A stretch of 39,963 nucleotides of DNA, taken from assembly GCA_934098455.1 (NCBI GenBank), contig CAKOOU010000006.1:1-39963 (forward strand). The letters are read 5' to 3'. The notes below the pieces were generated by a model. The model searched no databases. It was not told the DNA's origin and worked only from the letters and a program-made list of their open reading frames with translations. Below are positions 24,241 to 31,675 of the stretch, piece after piece; positions within the stretch are counted from its first letter, which is position 1, and each line of letters opens with the position of its first letter. Origin of the DNA: an uncultured Bacilli bacterium. GTDB lineage: Bacteria; Bacillota_I; Bacilli_A; RF39; UBA660. The translations under genes and the position numbers were made by a program.

Positions 24241-24258
24241 AAAGATAAAATTATCTTT
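24241..24258 (-). terminator. Terminator after the mnmA operon
   Basis: AAAGAT and ATCTTT (24241-24258) form a short stem next to the stop codon of the 24257 gene, with a long T run beyond on the minus strand. Confidence 0.6.
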
Positions 24259-24604
24259 AATCATTATCTTTTAATATATATGAATAATTATTTAGTTTTG
24301 TTAAAAGTTTTAATTTTTCTTTTTTTAAATCTTCACTATTAAGTTCATCATGTGGATTGTGTTTATAATTAATTTGGTCATAGTATTGAGCAATTAATAA
24401 TGCTAGTTTTCTATCTACAAAATATCCGTTTTCTGTAACGAATCCTTGTGGCTCATTTCTTAAATAGCCCATGGGTTCCATTTTAAATATTACATGATGT
24501 CCTTTATATGACATATATATTTTTTTATCTTTTATAATTGAAGCACAAACTATTTTTCCATACTTTTCTAAATTCATTTTACAAATACCATAATTTTTCA
24601 TCAT
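24257..24604 (-). CDS. Hypothetical protein downstream of mnmA
   Basis: I do not recognise this 115-residue protein. It is basic and probably cytoplasmic, with a beta-rich first half (EKYGKIVCASIIKDKKIYMS...HHVIFKMEP) and a helical second half with LALLIAQYYDQINYKHNPHDEL. If ATG 24604 is used, it overlaps the end of mnmA by 26 bases. A second in-frame ATG at 24577 lies just one base after the mnmA stop (TAA-A-ATG) and would give 106 residues. Both imply translational coupling with mnmA. The function is unknown. Confidence 0.65.
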   Translation of the reverse strand: MMKNYGICKMNLEKYGKIVCASIIKDKKIYMSYKGHHVIFKMEPMGYLRNEPQGFVTENGYFVDRKLALLIAQYYDQINYKHNPHDELNSEDLKKEKLKLLTKLNNYSYILKDND

Positions 24605-25685
24605 TTTTTCTAACTTCTTTTATTATTCCACTACCTAAACATTCTCTACCCAAATATAAAACACAAGCTTGTCCTGGTGTCACAGCAGCAACTTTTTCTG
24701 GATATCTAACTAATATTTCACCATTTTCTAGATATTCTAAAGATACTTCATAATCTGGACCTCTATATCTAAATTTTGCAGTACAGAATGTAGGATGGTT
24801 TGAAGAAATAAAATTAATATTATCTATTATACAAGAATCACTATAAAGGGTTTCTGGATTTTCACCAAATGCAACATATAAAATATTATCTTTTACGTTT
24901 TTACCAACTACAAAATGTTTTTCTGGATTTCCACTTATACCAACATTTCTTCTTTGTCCAATAGTATAATTCATTAGACCAGTATGACGTCCAATTATTT
25001 CTTTTGTATCAACATCAATTATATCACCAGGATTAGGTTTTAAATAATTTTGTATAAATTTTTGGTAATTTCTTTCACCAATAAAACATATTCCAGTAGA
25101 ATCTTTCTTTTTGGCAGTTGATAGTCCTATTTTTTCTGCTATTTCACGTACTTCTGGCTTAGTTATTTCTCCCAATGGAAATATAACATCTTTCAATTGA
25201 TTAGCACTTACTTGGGCTAAAAAATATGTTTGGTCTTTATTTAAGTCTTTAGCTCTTAAAAGTTTATTTCCTTCTATTTTAGCATAATGACCAGTTGCAA
25301 TATAGTCAGCACCTAATCTTTTAGCTTCTTTTACAAATAAATCAAATTTTATATATTTATTACACATTAAATCTGGGTTAGGAGTTCTACCTAATTTTAA
25401 TTCATTTAAAAAATATGTAAACACGTTATCCCAATATTCTTTAATAAAATCTATTCTATGTAATTCAATTCCTAATTTATTACATACTTCTAAAGCATCA
25501 TTATAATCTTGTTCTTGAGGACATATATTATTATTTAATGTAGGATTACCATTTATATCATTATTAATCATACTATCCCAATTACGCATAAATAATCCTA
25601 TAACTTCATATCCTTCTATTTGAAGTAGGTAAGCTGCTACAGAACTGTCTACTCCCCCACTCATTCCAATTACTACTTTTTTCAT
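24579..25685 (-). CDS. mnmA: tRNA-specific 2-thiouridylase
   Basis: The 368-residue enzyme inserts sulfur at C2 of the wobble uridine (U34) of Lys, Glu and Gln tRNAs. It has the PP-loop ATP-binding motif GMSGGVDSSVAAYLL at the N-terminus, the first catalytic cysteine in NPDLMCNKYIKF, the second in STGICFIGER, and the C-terminal beta-barrel. All key residues are present and the length is typical. No cysteine desulfurase gene is adjacent. A 49-bp gap separates it from the SpoIIM-like gene upstream. Confidence 0.96.
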   Translation of the reverse strand: MKKVVIGMSGGVDSSVAAYLLQIEGYEVIGLFMRNWDSMINNDINGNPTLNNNICPQEQDYNDALEVCNKLGIELHRIDFIKEYWDNVFTYFLNELKLGRTPNPDLMCNKYIKFDLFVKEAKRLGADYIATGHYAKIEGNKLLRAKDLNKDQTYFLAQVSANQLKDVIFPLGEITKPEVREIAEKIGLSTAKKKDSTGICFIGERNYQKFIQNYLKPNPGDIIDVDTKEIIGRHTGLMNYTIGQRRNVGISGNPEKHFVVGKNVKDNILYVAFGENPETLYSDSCIIDNINFISSNHPTFCTAKFRYRGPDYEVSLEYLENGEILVRYPEKVAAVTPGQACVLYLGRECLGSGIIKEVRKNDEKLWYL

Positions 25686-25733
25686 TAAATCACCAAGGAT
25701 ATTGTACTAAATTTTTATATTTTTGTAAATTGC

Positions 25734-26327
25734 TTAAATTAAAAAACTAAAAAAATCAAAAATATATGGACCAATAAATAACATTAATACATTATATATA
25801 GTAATTATAAATATTGATAATAAAACTTTTAATATTATTCTTGAATATATATTATACAAACTTATATTTTCTTTATTTTTTAGATTACATATAAAATTCT
25901 TTATAAATTTGTATATATTAATAGTTAAATATATTAATAGTATAATATATAATAATTTAGTAAAAGTAAAATATATTGTTCCATAGAGTAATCCTTTTAA
26001 AGCTTTTATTCTTAATATTATACCTAACATTAATCCTATGCTTATATTTTCTATAATAATCATTAAAAAAGGTATAAAACTACCTATTAAAGTTAAAGAT
26101 AAAATAAATATACTTAAATATATTATTATAGGATATATTATATTATTAAAAGTATTTAATTTATAATTATTTACATGATTTAAAAAGTAATCATATATAT
26201 TATTAACTAATTCTTTATCTAAACAAAATGATAATATTAATCCTAATGTAATACTTATTGATATACTTAATAATATTAGATTATATAACTTACTATATTT
26301 ATTATAACTTAATTTAATATATTCCAT
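25734..26327 (-). CDS. SpoIIM-like membrane protein
   Basis: The 197-residue protein has about five hydrophobic segments and a short hydrophilic N-terminus. Its size, topology and Gly-containing helix pattern (IENISIGLMLGIILR, ALKGLLYGTIYF) resemble the SpoIIM/DUF95 family. In spore formers SpoIIM supports engulfment; in non-spore-formers related proteins are membrane proteins of unknown role. No other sporulation genes support spore formation here. The assignment is moderate only. Confidence 0.5.
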   Translation of the reverse strand: MEYIKLSYNKYSKLYNLILLSISISITLGLILSFCLDKELVNNIYDYFLNHVNNYKLNTFNNIIYPIIIYLSIFILSLTLIGSFIPFLMIIIENISIGLMLGIILRIKALKGLLYGTIYFTFTKLLYIILLIYLTINIYKFIKNFICNLKNKENISLYNIYSRIILKVLLSIFIITIYNVLMLFIGPYIFDFFSFLI

Positions 26328-26406
26328 GCTATCACCTAATTAATCTTATTAAAATACTTTATTTATTATTCATAATTTAGTATAATTAATATGTTGAGGT
26401 GAAAAG

Positions 26407-26520
26407 ATGACTAAAAAGAAGAAAAATAATAACATAGCTGCTAAGATATTAGTTTGGATTATGTTAATTGCTATGGTAGGTAGTATGATAGCAAGTTTAT
26501 TAATATATTTTATAAGATAA
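26407..26520 (+). CDS. DUF4044-type small membrane protein, 37 aa
   Basis: ATG 26407 follows GAGGTGAAAAG and opens 37 codons: a lysine-rich start (MTKKKKNNN) and a single membrane helix (ILVWIMLIAMVGSMIASLLIY). This is the layout of the DUF4044 family, small proteins common in low-GC Gram-positives. The function is unknown. A hairpin overlaps its stop and terminates the transcript. It is divergent from the SpoIIM-like gene, with 79 bp between the two starts. Confidence 0.75.
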   Translation: MTKKKKNNNIAAKILVWIMLIAMVGSMIASLLIYFIR

Positions 26521-26553
26521 AAAGCTGAATTATTTTACTAACTCAGCTTTTTT
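26520..26553 (+). terminator. Terminator after the DUF4044 gene
   Basis: AAAAAGCTGA and TCAGCTTTTTT form a strong stem around a ~14-nt loop, with T's following. It overlaps the 3' end of the convergent gene and may work in both directions. Confidence 0.75.
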
Positions 26554-26789
26554 ATATTCTTTTTTATGATTGAATAGTCTCTATGATGTATTATATGTTC
26601 TCTTAATTCTTTTAATTTTTTAGTTTTTACACTTTTTGTATTATATATATTTGATATAATTGCATATCCTTCTTCATAACTAATATCAAAATCATATAGA
26701 TGGTATACATCATTAAATTTATTATTAATTATAATAGTTTTTAATATTTCATATTCTCTTAGTATTTTTTTAAATTGTTTTTCTGTCAT
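26538..26789 (-). CDS. Hypothetical protein, 83 aa
   Basis: I do not recognise this small, basic protein. It consists mainly of predicted helices, with one DVYHLYDFDISYEEGYAI segment and a His-rich HIIHHRDYS stretch near the C-terminus. There is no signal peptide or membrane segment. A ribosome-binding site GGGGGGAT (minus strand) is just upstream. It follows yqeY at a distance of 19 bp, so it is probably the last gene of the rpsU-yqeY operon. Its 3' end overlaps the terminator shared with the opposite gene. Confidence 0.6.
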   Translation of the reverse strand: MTEKQFKKILREYEILKTIIINNKFNDVYHLYDFDISYEEGYAIISNIYNTKSVKTKKLKELREHIIHHRDYSIIKKNIKKLS

Positions 26790-26808
26790 ACTATCCCCCC
26801 ACTAAGAT

Positions 26809-27252
26809 TTATAAATTACTTATTTTTTCTTTTACAATTTTACTTACTTTACTCATATCAGCACGTGTGCCAACTATACTCGATACAGATTTAATAACAG
26901 TTCCCATATCTTTCATACTTGTAGGGTTAATTATATTAAATTGTTCATCTATAATTTTTAATAATTCTTCGTGCGATAATTCTTCTGGTAAATAAGTTTT
27001 AAGTATTTCTATTTCTTTTCTTAATTCATCTGCCAAATCTTTTCTATTATATTCCATATATTCTTCTAATGAAGCATTTCTAACTTTTACTTCTTTTTTT
27101 ATTACATTTAATACTTCATCATCTGTTAATTCTCTTTTTTTATTTATTTCTTCTTTTTGCAATGAACTTTTTAACATACGTAATACAGATAGTTTAAATT
27201 TATCTTGTTCTTTCATAGAAGTAACTAAATCTTTTTTTATTTTATCAAACAT
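26809..27252 (-). CDS. yqeY: GatB/YqeY-domain protein
   Basis: The 147-residue protein consists of a complete YqeY fold: an N-terminal helical part starting MFDKIKKDLVTSMKEQDKFKLSVLRMLKSS, and the C-terminal tail-like helical domain (LPEELSHEELLKIIDE ... TSMKDMGTVIKSV). The same domain is found at the C-terminus of GatB, where it contacts tRNA. The free-standing protein may act on tRNA or aminoacyl-tRNA, but its role is not established. It directly follows rpsU, the usual order in Bacilli. Confidence 0.92.
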   Translation of the reverse strand: MFDKIKKDLVTSMKEQDKFKLSVLRMLKSSLQKEEINKKRELTDDEVLNVIKKEVKVRNASLEEYMEYNRKDLADELRKEIEILKTYLPEELSHEELLKIIDEQFNIINPTSMKDMGTVIKSVSSIVGTRADMSKVSKIVKEKISNL

Positions 27253-27306
27253 AATATCACTCTTTCTATATAAAAAGTGCTTATAATACTATAACCACTT
27301 TATTAT

Positions 27307-27498
27307 TTATCTATTCTTTTTATTTCTTTTACGTGAATTTTTTATCATTTCTTTTTTAGCTTCACGTCTTTTAACTCCTGGTTTTTTATATTCTTTATGT
27401 TTCTTTAGTTCAGAAGGGACTCCGCTTTTAGCAACTTTAATTTTAAATCTCTTTAAAGCATTATCTACATTACCATTTTTTACTTCAACTTTAGTCAT
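27307..27498 (-). CDS. rpsU: 30S ribosomal protein S21
   Basis: The 63-residue basic protein has the S21 signature: VEVKNGNVDNALKRFKIKV at the N-terminus and a Lys/Arg-rich tail (RREAKKEMIKNSRKRNKKNR). S21 binds the 30S platform near the anti-Shine-Dalgarno region. A very good promoter and the ribosome-binding site GAAGGGAGGG precede it. It heads an rpsU-yqeY operon, and its upstream region is shared with the divergent flippase gene. Confidence 0.95.
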   Translation of the reverse strand: MTKVEVKNGNVDNALKRFKIKVAKSGVPSELKKHKEYKKPGVKRREAKKEMIKNSRKRNKKNR

Positions 27499-27527
27499 TT
27501 ACTTTCCCTCCCTTCATTTCCTAATTT

Positions 27528-27556
27528 ATTATAACAAGAAAACGTTTATGGTGCAA
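27528..27556 (-). promoter_or_regulatory. Promoter of rpsU
   Basis: On the minus strand TTGCAC (27556-27551), a 17-bp spacer and TATAAT (27533-27528). Confidence 0.85.
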
Positions 27557-27637
27557 CATTTTGTTTTAAAATTCTACATTTTTTTAGTTTTATTATTTTA
27601 AGTTTATATTATTAAGTTATTTAACATATATTTTATT

Positions 27638-28921
27638 ATGAAAAATAAATTTGTTAAATCAACATTAATTTTAATAATAGGTGCTTTATTTACTAAACTA
27701 TTAGGTTTTGTTATAAAAATAATATTTACTAGAACAGTTACGACTGACACTATAAATTTATATAGTATTATTATGCCTACATATTCTTTACTGATTACTA
27801 TAGCTCAATTAGGCTTACCTCTTGCAATAAGTAATATAATAGCTAAAAATAAAAATAATTCTAAAAAGATATTATTTTCTATTATACCAGCATCTCTTTT
27901 AATAAATATATTATTAATTATAATTATCTTTTTAGTAGCACCAATTATATCTAATAATTTACTTAATAATAAAGATACTTATTATCCTATAGTTTCAATA
28001 GCATTTATTTTACCATTTATTTCTTTATCTAGTATTATTAGAGGATATTTCTTTGGTAAACAAAAGATGTTTCCTCATACTTTATCTAATATTATTGAGC
28101 AAATATTTAGATTATTATTAGTAATATTAATACTACCAAAATTATTAAAATATGGTACTGTATTTGTTGTTTCTATATATATATTATTAAATATTTTATC
28201 TGAAATAATATCTATTATAGTTTTCTTATTGTTTGCACCTCGTAATTTTACTATAACAAAAGATGATTTAAAACCTAGTATTAGTATTATAAAAGAAGTT
28301 ATGGGAATTGCTATACCTACTACATCTAGTAGAATAATAGGTAATGTAGGATATTTTTTTGAACCTATTATATTAACTTTTACTTTAACTTTATCTGGTT
28401 ATTCTAATCAATTTATTTTAAATGAATATGGGTCTTATAATGCATATGTTTTACCTTTACTAACTATACCGTCATTTTTTATATTGGCACTTAATACATC
28501 TCTTATACCAGAAATATCTAAAAATAGAAATAATAATAAATTAATTAAAAAAAGATTAAAACAATCTATTATATTTTCATTTTTATTAGGTTTAATATCT
28601 AATACTTTAGTATATATATTTACTGGTGATTTACTTAGTATTATATTTAAAACAGATAAAGGTATAGAATACATTAGATTTTTAGCTCCATTCTTTGTAT
28701 TCTTATATTTAGAGGGACCATTATCTAGTACTTTACAAGCATTAAATTATGCTAAATATACTATGTTAGTAACAGTAATAACAACTGTCATAAAACTTAT
28801 TACCTTATTTATATTTAGTTTATTACATATTGGTTTATATGGTTTGTTAATATCAGAAATAATAAATATTTTCTTAGTTATATACTTAAATAGTATTAAA
28901 TTAAAAAAAGTATTAGTTTAG
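27638..28921 (+). CDS. MATE/MOP-superfamily lipid flippase (SpoVB/MurJ-like)
   Basis: The 427-residue membrane protein has about 12 to 13 hydrophobic segments. It carries the polysaccharide-flippase signatures: N-terminal GALFTKLLGFVIKIIFTR, IIRGYFFGKQKM, a central IAIPTTSSRIIGN, and LNTSLIPEISKNR. Members export lipid-linked precursors, such as lipid II (MurJ/SpoVB type) or polysaccharide repeat units. The start lacks a Shine-Dalgarno sequence: TATATT (27627-27632) ends 5 nt before the ATG, so the mRNA may be leaderless. It is convergent with ylbE, and the stop codons nearly touch. Confidence 0.88.
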   Translation: MKNKFVKSTLILIIGALFTKLLGFVIKIIFTRTVTTDTINLYSIIMPTYSLLITIAQLGLPLAISNIIAKNKNNSKKILFSIIPASLLINILLIIIIFLVAPIISNNLLNNKDTYYPIVSIAFILPFISLSSIIRGYFFGKQKMFPHTLSNIIEQIFRLLLVILILPKLLKYGTVFVVSIYILLNILSEIISIIVFLLFAPRNFTITKDDLKPSISIIKEVMGIAIPTTSSRIIGNVGYFFEPIILTFTLTLSGYSNQFILNEYGSYNAYVLPLLTIPSFFILALNTSLIPEISKNRNNNKLIKKRLKQSIIFSFLLGLISNTLVYIFTGDLLSIIFKTDKGIEYIRFLAPFFVFLYLEGPLSSTLQALNYAKYTMLVTVITTVIKLITLFIFSLLHIGLYGLLISEIINIFLVIYLNSIKLKKVLV

Positions 28922-29143
28922 TTATTCTAATACTTTTAATATATTTGTTACCATATCTATATTATTTATAGTATCATTAACTTTATTTGTTGTTACACTT
29001 CTATTATATTTTTTATATGAATCTATAAATTTATTATAATTATTTCTATTTCTATTTAAGTATTTGTACCAATAACTGTGTGTTCTTAAATATAAATAGT
29101 GTTTTTTTTCTTGTTTTATTTTATATATTATATCTAATTCCAT
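28922..29143 (-). CDS. ylbE: YlbE-like protein
   Basis: The ~73-residue protein matches the YlbE family (PF14003): LRTHSYWYKYLNRNRNNYNKF, then a linker and a final helix INNIDMVTNILKVLE. I chose the ATG at 29143, which has GGAG 6 nt upstream; a TTG at 29155 would overlap ylbD. The function is unknown even in B. subtilis. Its start lies one base after the ylbD stop, so the two are translationally coupled, as in Bacilli. Its end is convergent with the flippase gene, with no spacer. Confidence 0.75.
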   Translation of the reverse strand: MELDIIYKIKQEKKHYLYLRTHSYWYKYLNRNRNNYNKFIDSYKKYNRSVTTNKVNDTINNIDMVTNILKVLE

Positions 29144-29144
29144 A

Positions 29145-29477
29145 TTAATCTCCAAAGAATTTTGTAATAGGTCTAGGTGTTTTTGTTACTATATTTGGAG
29201 TGCTTTTATTAGTTAATTCTTGTATTAAACTAACTGCTTTTTGAGCATTATTTATATGTTTTTGTACATTATCCATGTTAACATTTTTAAATAGATTTGT
29301 TAATTCTCCTATTGAATCATTTTCATTATTAAAATATTTATTCCATGCTGTTTCATTTTCTCCATATATATCATATATTTCATAAAAATCTTGCCAAGTA
29401 CTTTCTTTATTTTTTACGAATGTTATAAGTTCTGGATGTTTTGATACAAATTCTTTAAAACTAGCTTTTTTATCCAT
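29145..29477 (-). CDS. ylbD: YlbD-like protein (coat-protein family)
   Basis: The 110-residue protein matches the YlbD family (PF14071): FKEFVSKHPELITFVKNKESTWQDFYEIYDIYGEN, then an acidic linker, helical NAQKAVSLIQELTN, and a C-terminal RPITKFFGD. B. subtilis YlbD is described as a spore-coat component, but the family also occurs where spore genes are absent. The start codon follows directly on the T run of an upstream terminator hairpin, and its ribosome-binding site AGGTGAT is part of the hairpin stem. Confidence 0.78.
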   Translation of the reverse strand: MDKKASFKEFVSKHPELITFVKNKESTWQDFYEIYDIYGENETAWNKYFNNENDSIGELTNLFKNVNMDNVQKHINNAQKAVSLIQELTNKSTPNIVTKTPRPITKFFGD

Positions 29478-29515
29478 AAAAAATCACCTATTAATATATA
29501 TTTTTAATAAGTGAT
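29478..29515 (-). terminator. Terminator hairpin that includes the ylbD ribosome-binding site
   Basis: On the minus strand ATCACTTATTAA pairs with TTAATAGGTGAT (29515-29483; one mismatch), followed by TTTTTT and then the ATG of ylbD. The AGGTGAT in the 3' arm is the ylbD ribosome-binding site. Confidence 0.75.
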
Positions 29516-29524
29516 ATTTATTCG

Positions 29525-31183
29525 TTAAGTTAATGAAATAATTTTTGATTTAACTATTGCATTTGTTTTATTATATTTTGCAGTAATTTTTAATTGAGTT
29601 GCTGTTTCACTAGTAGGTATAGTTAGTGCACCATTTGAGTCTATTGTTGATGTGCTTGTTTTTCCATCTAACGTAGTAACTGTCCATGTATAATCAGAAT
29701 TTTCTGTATCAAACATATTATAATCATTGTCAATAATTTCTGCATAGAAATTGATTGTATTACCTTTTTTATATTCTAATTCTTCACTAAATATATTCAT
29801 ATAATTAAATATTGATAAATTCCAAATGTAATCTGTAAATGCGTCTCTTGATGCGTTACCTACAACCCCAGCAATTTTACCTGTTGTATTACCTACATAT
29901 AATGTTGTAGTGTATTCACCTACTTTTGTATTTAAAGTTGTTTTATCATATTTACCTGCTAAGTAAGTTATAAAATCTTTGAATCTAGTTCTAAATCCAC
30001 TTTTAAAGTAATTTGTTAATACATCAGTAGAATTATTTGTTGTAGTTAATTTTTTATACATAATAACAGCATCTGCATCTGAATATAAGTCGTTTAAATC
30101 AAAATATGAATTAGTACCCATTTTTTCTAATGTAACATTATAAGCTTCATCATAATTAGAAGTGTCTTTTACGTTAGGCAGTACGTTATTTGAAATTAAT
30201 GTTTGTAAATCTCCAGCCCATCCACTTAAGTCATCGTATTGAGTTTCTGTATATGCCAAATTTAATAAAGCATCAGTATTGTACATTTGACCTGCTAGAG
30301 GTGCAGCAAAGTGAACAAAATCACCAGTTTGTCCATCTAAGGTAGCTACATAATTTGTATTAAATGTATTTATATCTAATCCATTATTTTTTATATAAGT
30401 TAAGAATTCTGTATTTTTAGCACCAGCAACTTCAGTCCAATTAGATGAATCATATTTAATTTTAGATATAGAACTAAACGCTAACCATTTGTCTTTACCT
30501 CTAAAATAAGTACTTGTATCTCCAGTCGCATCACTACCTAAAAATGTTGTAGCATAGTTTTGTAGTTTGTCAAAATTATCTACTAAGGTTTTAACAGATT
30601 TATTATCATATAGATTAGTATATTTATTAATTCTATCATAAATATTAACTTTAGCACTTATTTTTTTATTCATATCTCTAGATTGATTTGTATTTGAATC
30701 AATATAAGTAACTTTTAAAGTGTATTCATGTCTTATTCCTACATTAATGTTATTTGTTATTGATACACTATCTTCTTTTGGAAATGGTGCATTAGTGACA
30801 CCATTACATGTCCCACTAACAGCACCAGTAGTTGCATTAACAGACTTACATGTTAAAGTATATGTTACATCTTTTGTAAAATAAAAATTATTTATTACGT
30901 TTTCTAAATAAACAACATAATCGTTTACTACACTATTACCATTATTTGTTACTGTGAATGTTTTCTCTGCAATATTTTCTCCTGGCATAATATTTTGTGC
31001 TGTTATTTGTCCATTTCCATCACCATATACTAATTCCAAGTTTGCGGAAGTAACTCTAATACTTTTCTTATTAGTATTTCCTTTTATTCTAGTTAAATAA
31101 TAACCATATGTTAAACCTAATAAAGTTATTAATACTATTAAAATACCTGTTATACTTATTATAATTTTTTTCTTGTTATCCAT
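29525..31183 (-). CDS. Membrane-anchored surface protein with Ig-like C-terminus
   Basis: The 552-residue protein has a short cytoplasmic start (MDNKKK), one membrane helix (residues 7-30, IIISITGILIVLITLLGLTYG) and a large external part. Residues about 40-180 form a TasA/camelysin-like beta domain (SANLELVYGDG, PGENIAEKTFTVTNNG). A helical middle of unknown type follows, then an Ig-like (Big-type) domain at the end (DYTWTVTTLDGKTS...). There is no sortase motif, so it is probably held by the N-terminal helix. It has a good promoter and a GAGGTAG ribosome-binding site. Base composition is GC-richer than neighbours. Function unknown; cell-surface structure is likely. Confidence 0.75.
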   Translation of the reverse strand: MDNKKKIIISITGILIVLITLLGLTYGYYLTRIKGNTNKKSIRVTSANLELVYGDGNGQITAQNIMPGENIAEKTFTVTNNGNSVVNDYVVYLENVINNFYFTKDVTYTLTCKSVNATTGAVSGTCNGVTNAPFPKEDSVSITNNINVGIRHEYTLKVTYIDSNTNQSRDMNKKISAKVNIYDRINKYTNLYDNKSVKTLVDNFDKLQNYATTFLGSDATGDTSTYFRGKDKWLAFSSISKIKYDSSNWTEVAGAKNTEFLTYIKNNGLDINTFNTNYVATLDGQTGDFVHFAAPLAGQMYNTDALLNLAYTETQYDDLSGWAGDLQTLISNNVLPNVKDTSNYDEAYNVTLEKMGTNSYFDLNDLYSDADAVIMYKKLTTTNNSTDVLTNYFKSGFRTRFKDFITYLAGKYDKTTLNTKVGEYTTTLYVGNTTGKIAGVVGNASRDAFTDYIWNLSIFNYMNIFSEELEYKKGNTINFYAEIIDNDYNMFDTENSDYTWTVTTLDGKTSTSTIDSNGALTIPTSETATQLKITAKYNKTNAIVKSKIISLT

Positions 31184-31212
31184 ATACTACCTCGCTCTAT
31201 GTTTACTATACA

Positions 31213-31241
31213 ATTATATAATATATAATTTATTAAATCAA
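31213..31241 (-). promoter_or_regulatory. Promoter of the surface-protein gene
   Basis: On the minus strand TTGATT (31241-31236), a 17-bp spacer and TATAAT (31218-31213). Confidence 0.65.
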
Positions 31242-31265
31242 TAACAAAGGGTATCATTTTATAAA

Positions 31266-31299
31266 AACTAGTACTCAACTATAAAATTAAGTACTAGTT
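31266..31299 (-). terminator. Terminator of the rnc-smc operon
   Basis: AACTAGTACT (31266-31275) and AGTACTAGTT (31290-31299) form a perfect 10-bp stem with a 14-nt loop. On the minus strand T's follow. Confidence 0.8.
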
Positions 31300-31300
31300 A

Positions 31301-31669
31301 TTAATTAATTTTTAATATTTTTTCTAATTTATTTATGGTTTCTTTATCTTTACTTTTATTTTCTAATAGTTTTAATTTATATACTGAATATAAATCTTGA
31401 ACTTTATATCCATAAAGACTTATATAATTTTCACTATAAAAATCTTTACCTATTTCAAAACAATCATAATATTTTATTTCTGTTTTAAAATAACCTATCT
31501 TAGTATTCCAATCTATACTATCATAATATAAAGAATCACTAGATAAATCTATATCATTTGTACTATTAATAATATCTTGTAAAACTAAAGAAGCACCACT
31601 TATTATTATATATTTATTTTTATCAAGTTTTAATTTGTTTAATTTATTTAATATATCTTCTTTATTCAT
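31301..31669 (-). CDS. Nucleotidyltransferase-fold protein
   Basis: The 122-residue protein has a nucleotidyltransferase-like start: ISGASLVLQDIINSTNDIDLS (the G-[GA]-S...D-I-D-L motif) at residues 24-44. The third catalytic acid is not obvious; E65 or D69 may serve. It resembles the AbiEii/MNT-type 'nucleotidyltransferase-like' small proteins, which adenylylate or guanylylate proteins or tRNA, or are inactive. It begins 6 nt after the smc stop and shares the terminator, so it is the third gene of rnc-smc. No HEPN or antitoxin partner is next to it. Confidence 0.6.
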   Translation of the reverse strand: MNKEDILNKLNKLKLDKNKYIIISGASLVLQDIINSTNDIDLSSDSLYYDSIDWNTKIGYFKTEIKYYDCFEIGKDFYSENYISLYGYKVQDLYSVYKLKLLENKSKDKETINKLEKILKIN

Positions 31670-31675
31670 AATAAT

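Noticed and set aside
24538..24753. Plus-strand reading frame opposite mnmA
   Set aside because: It lies antisense to mnmA and the following gene, has no ribosome-binding site, and encodes no recognisable protein.
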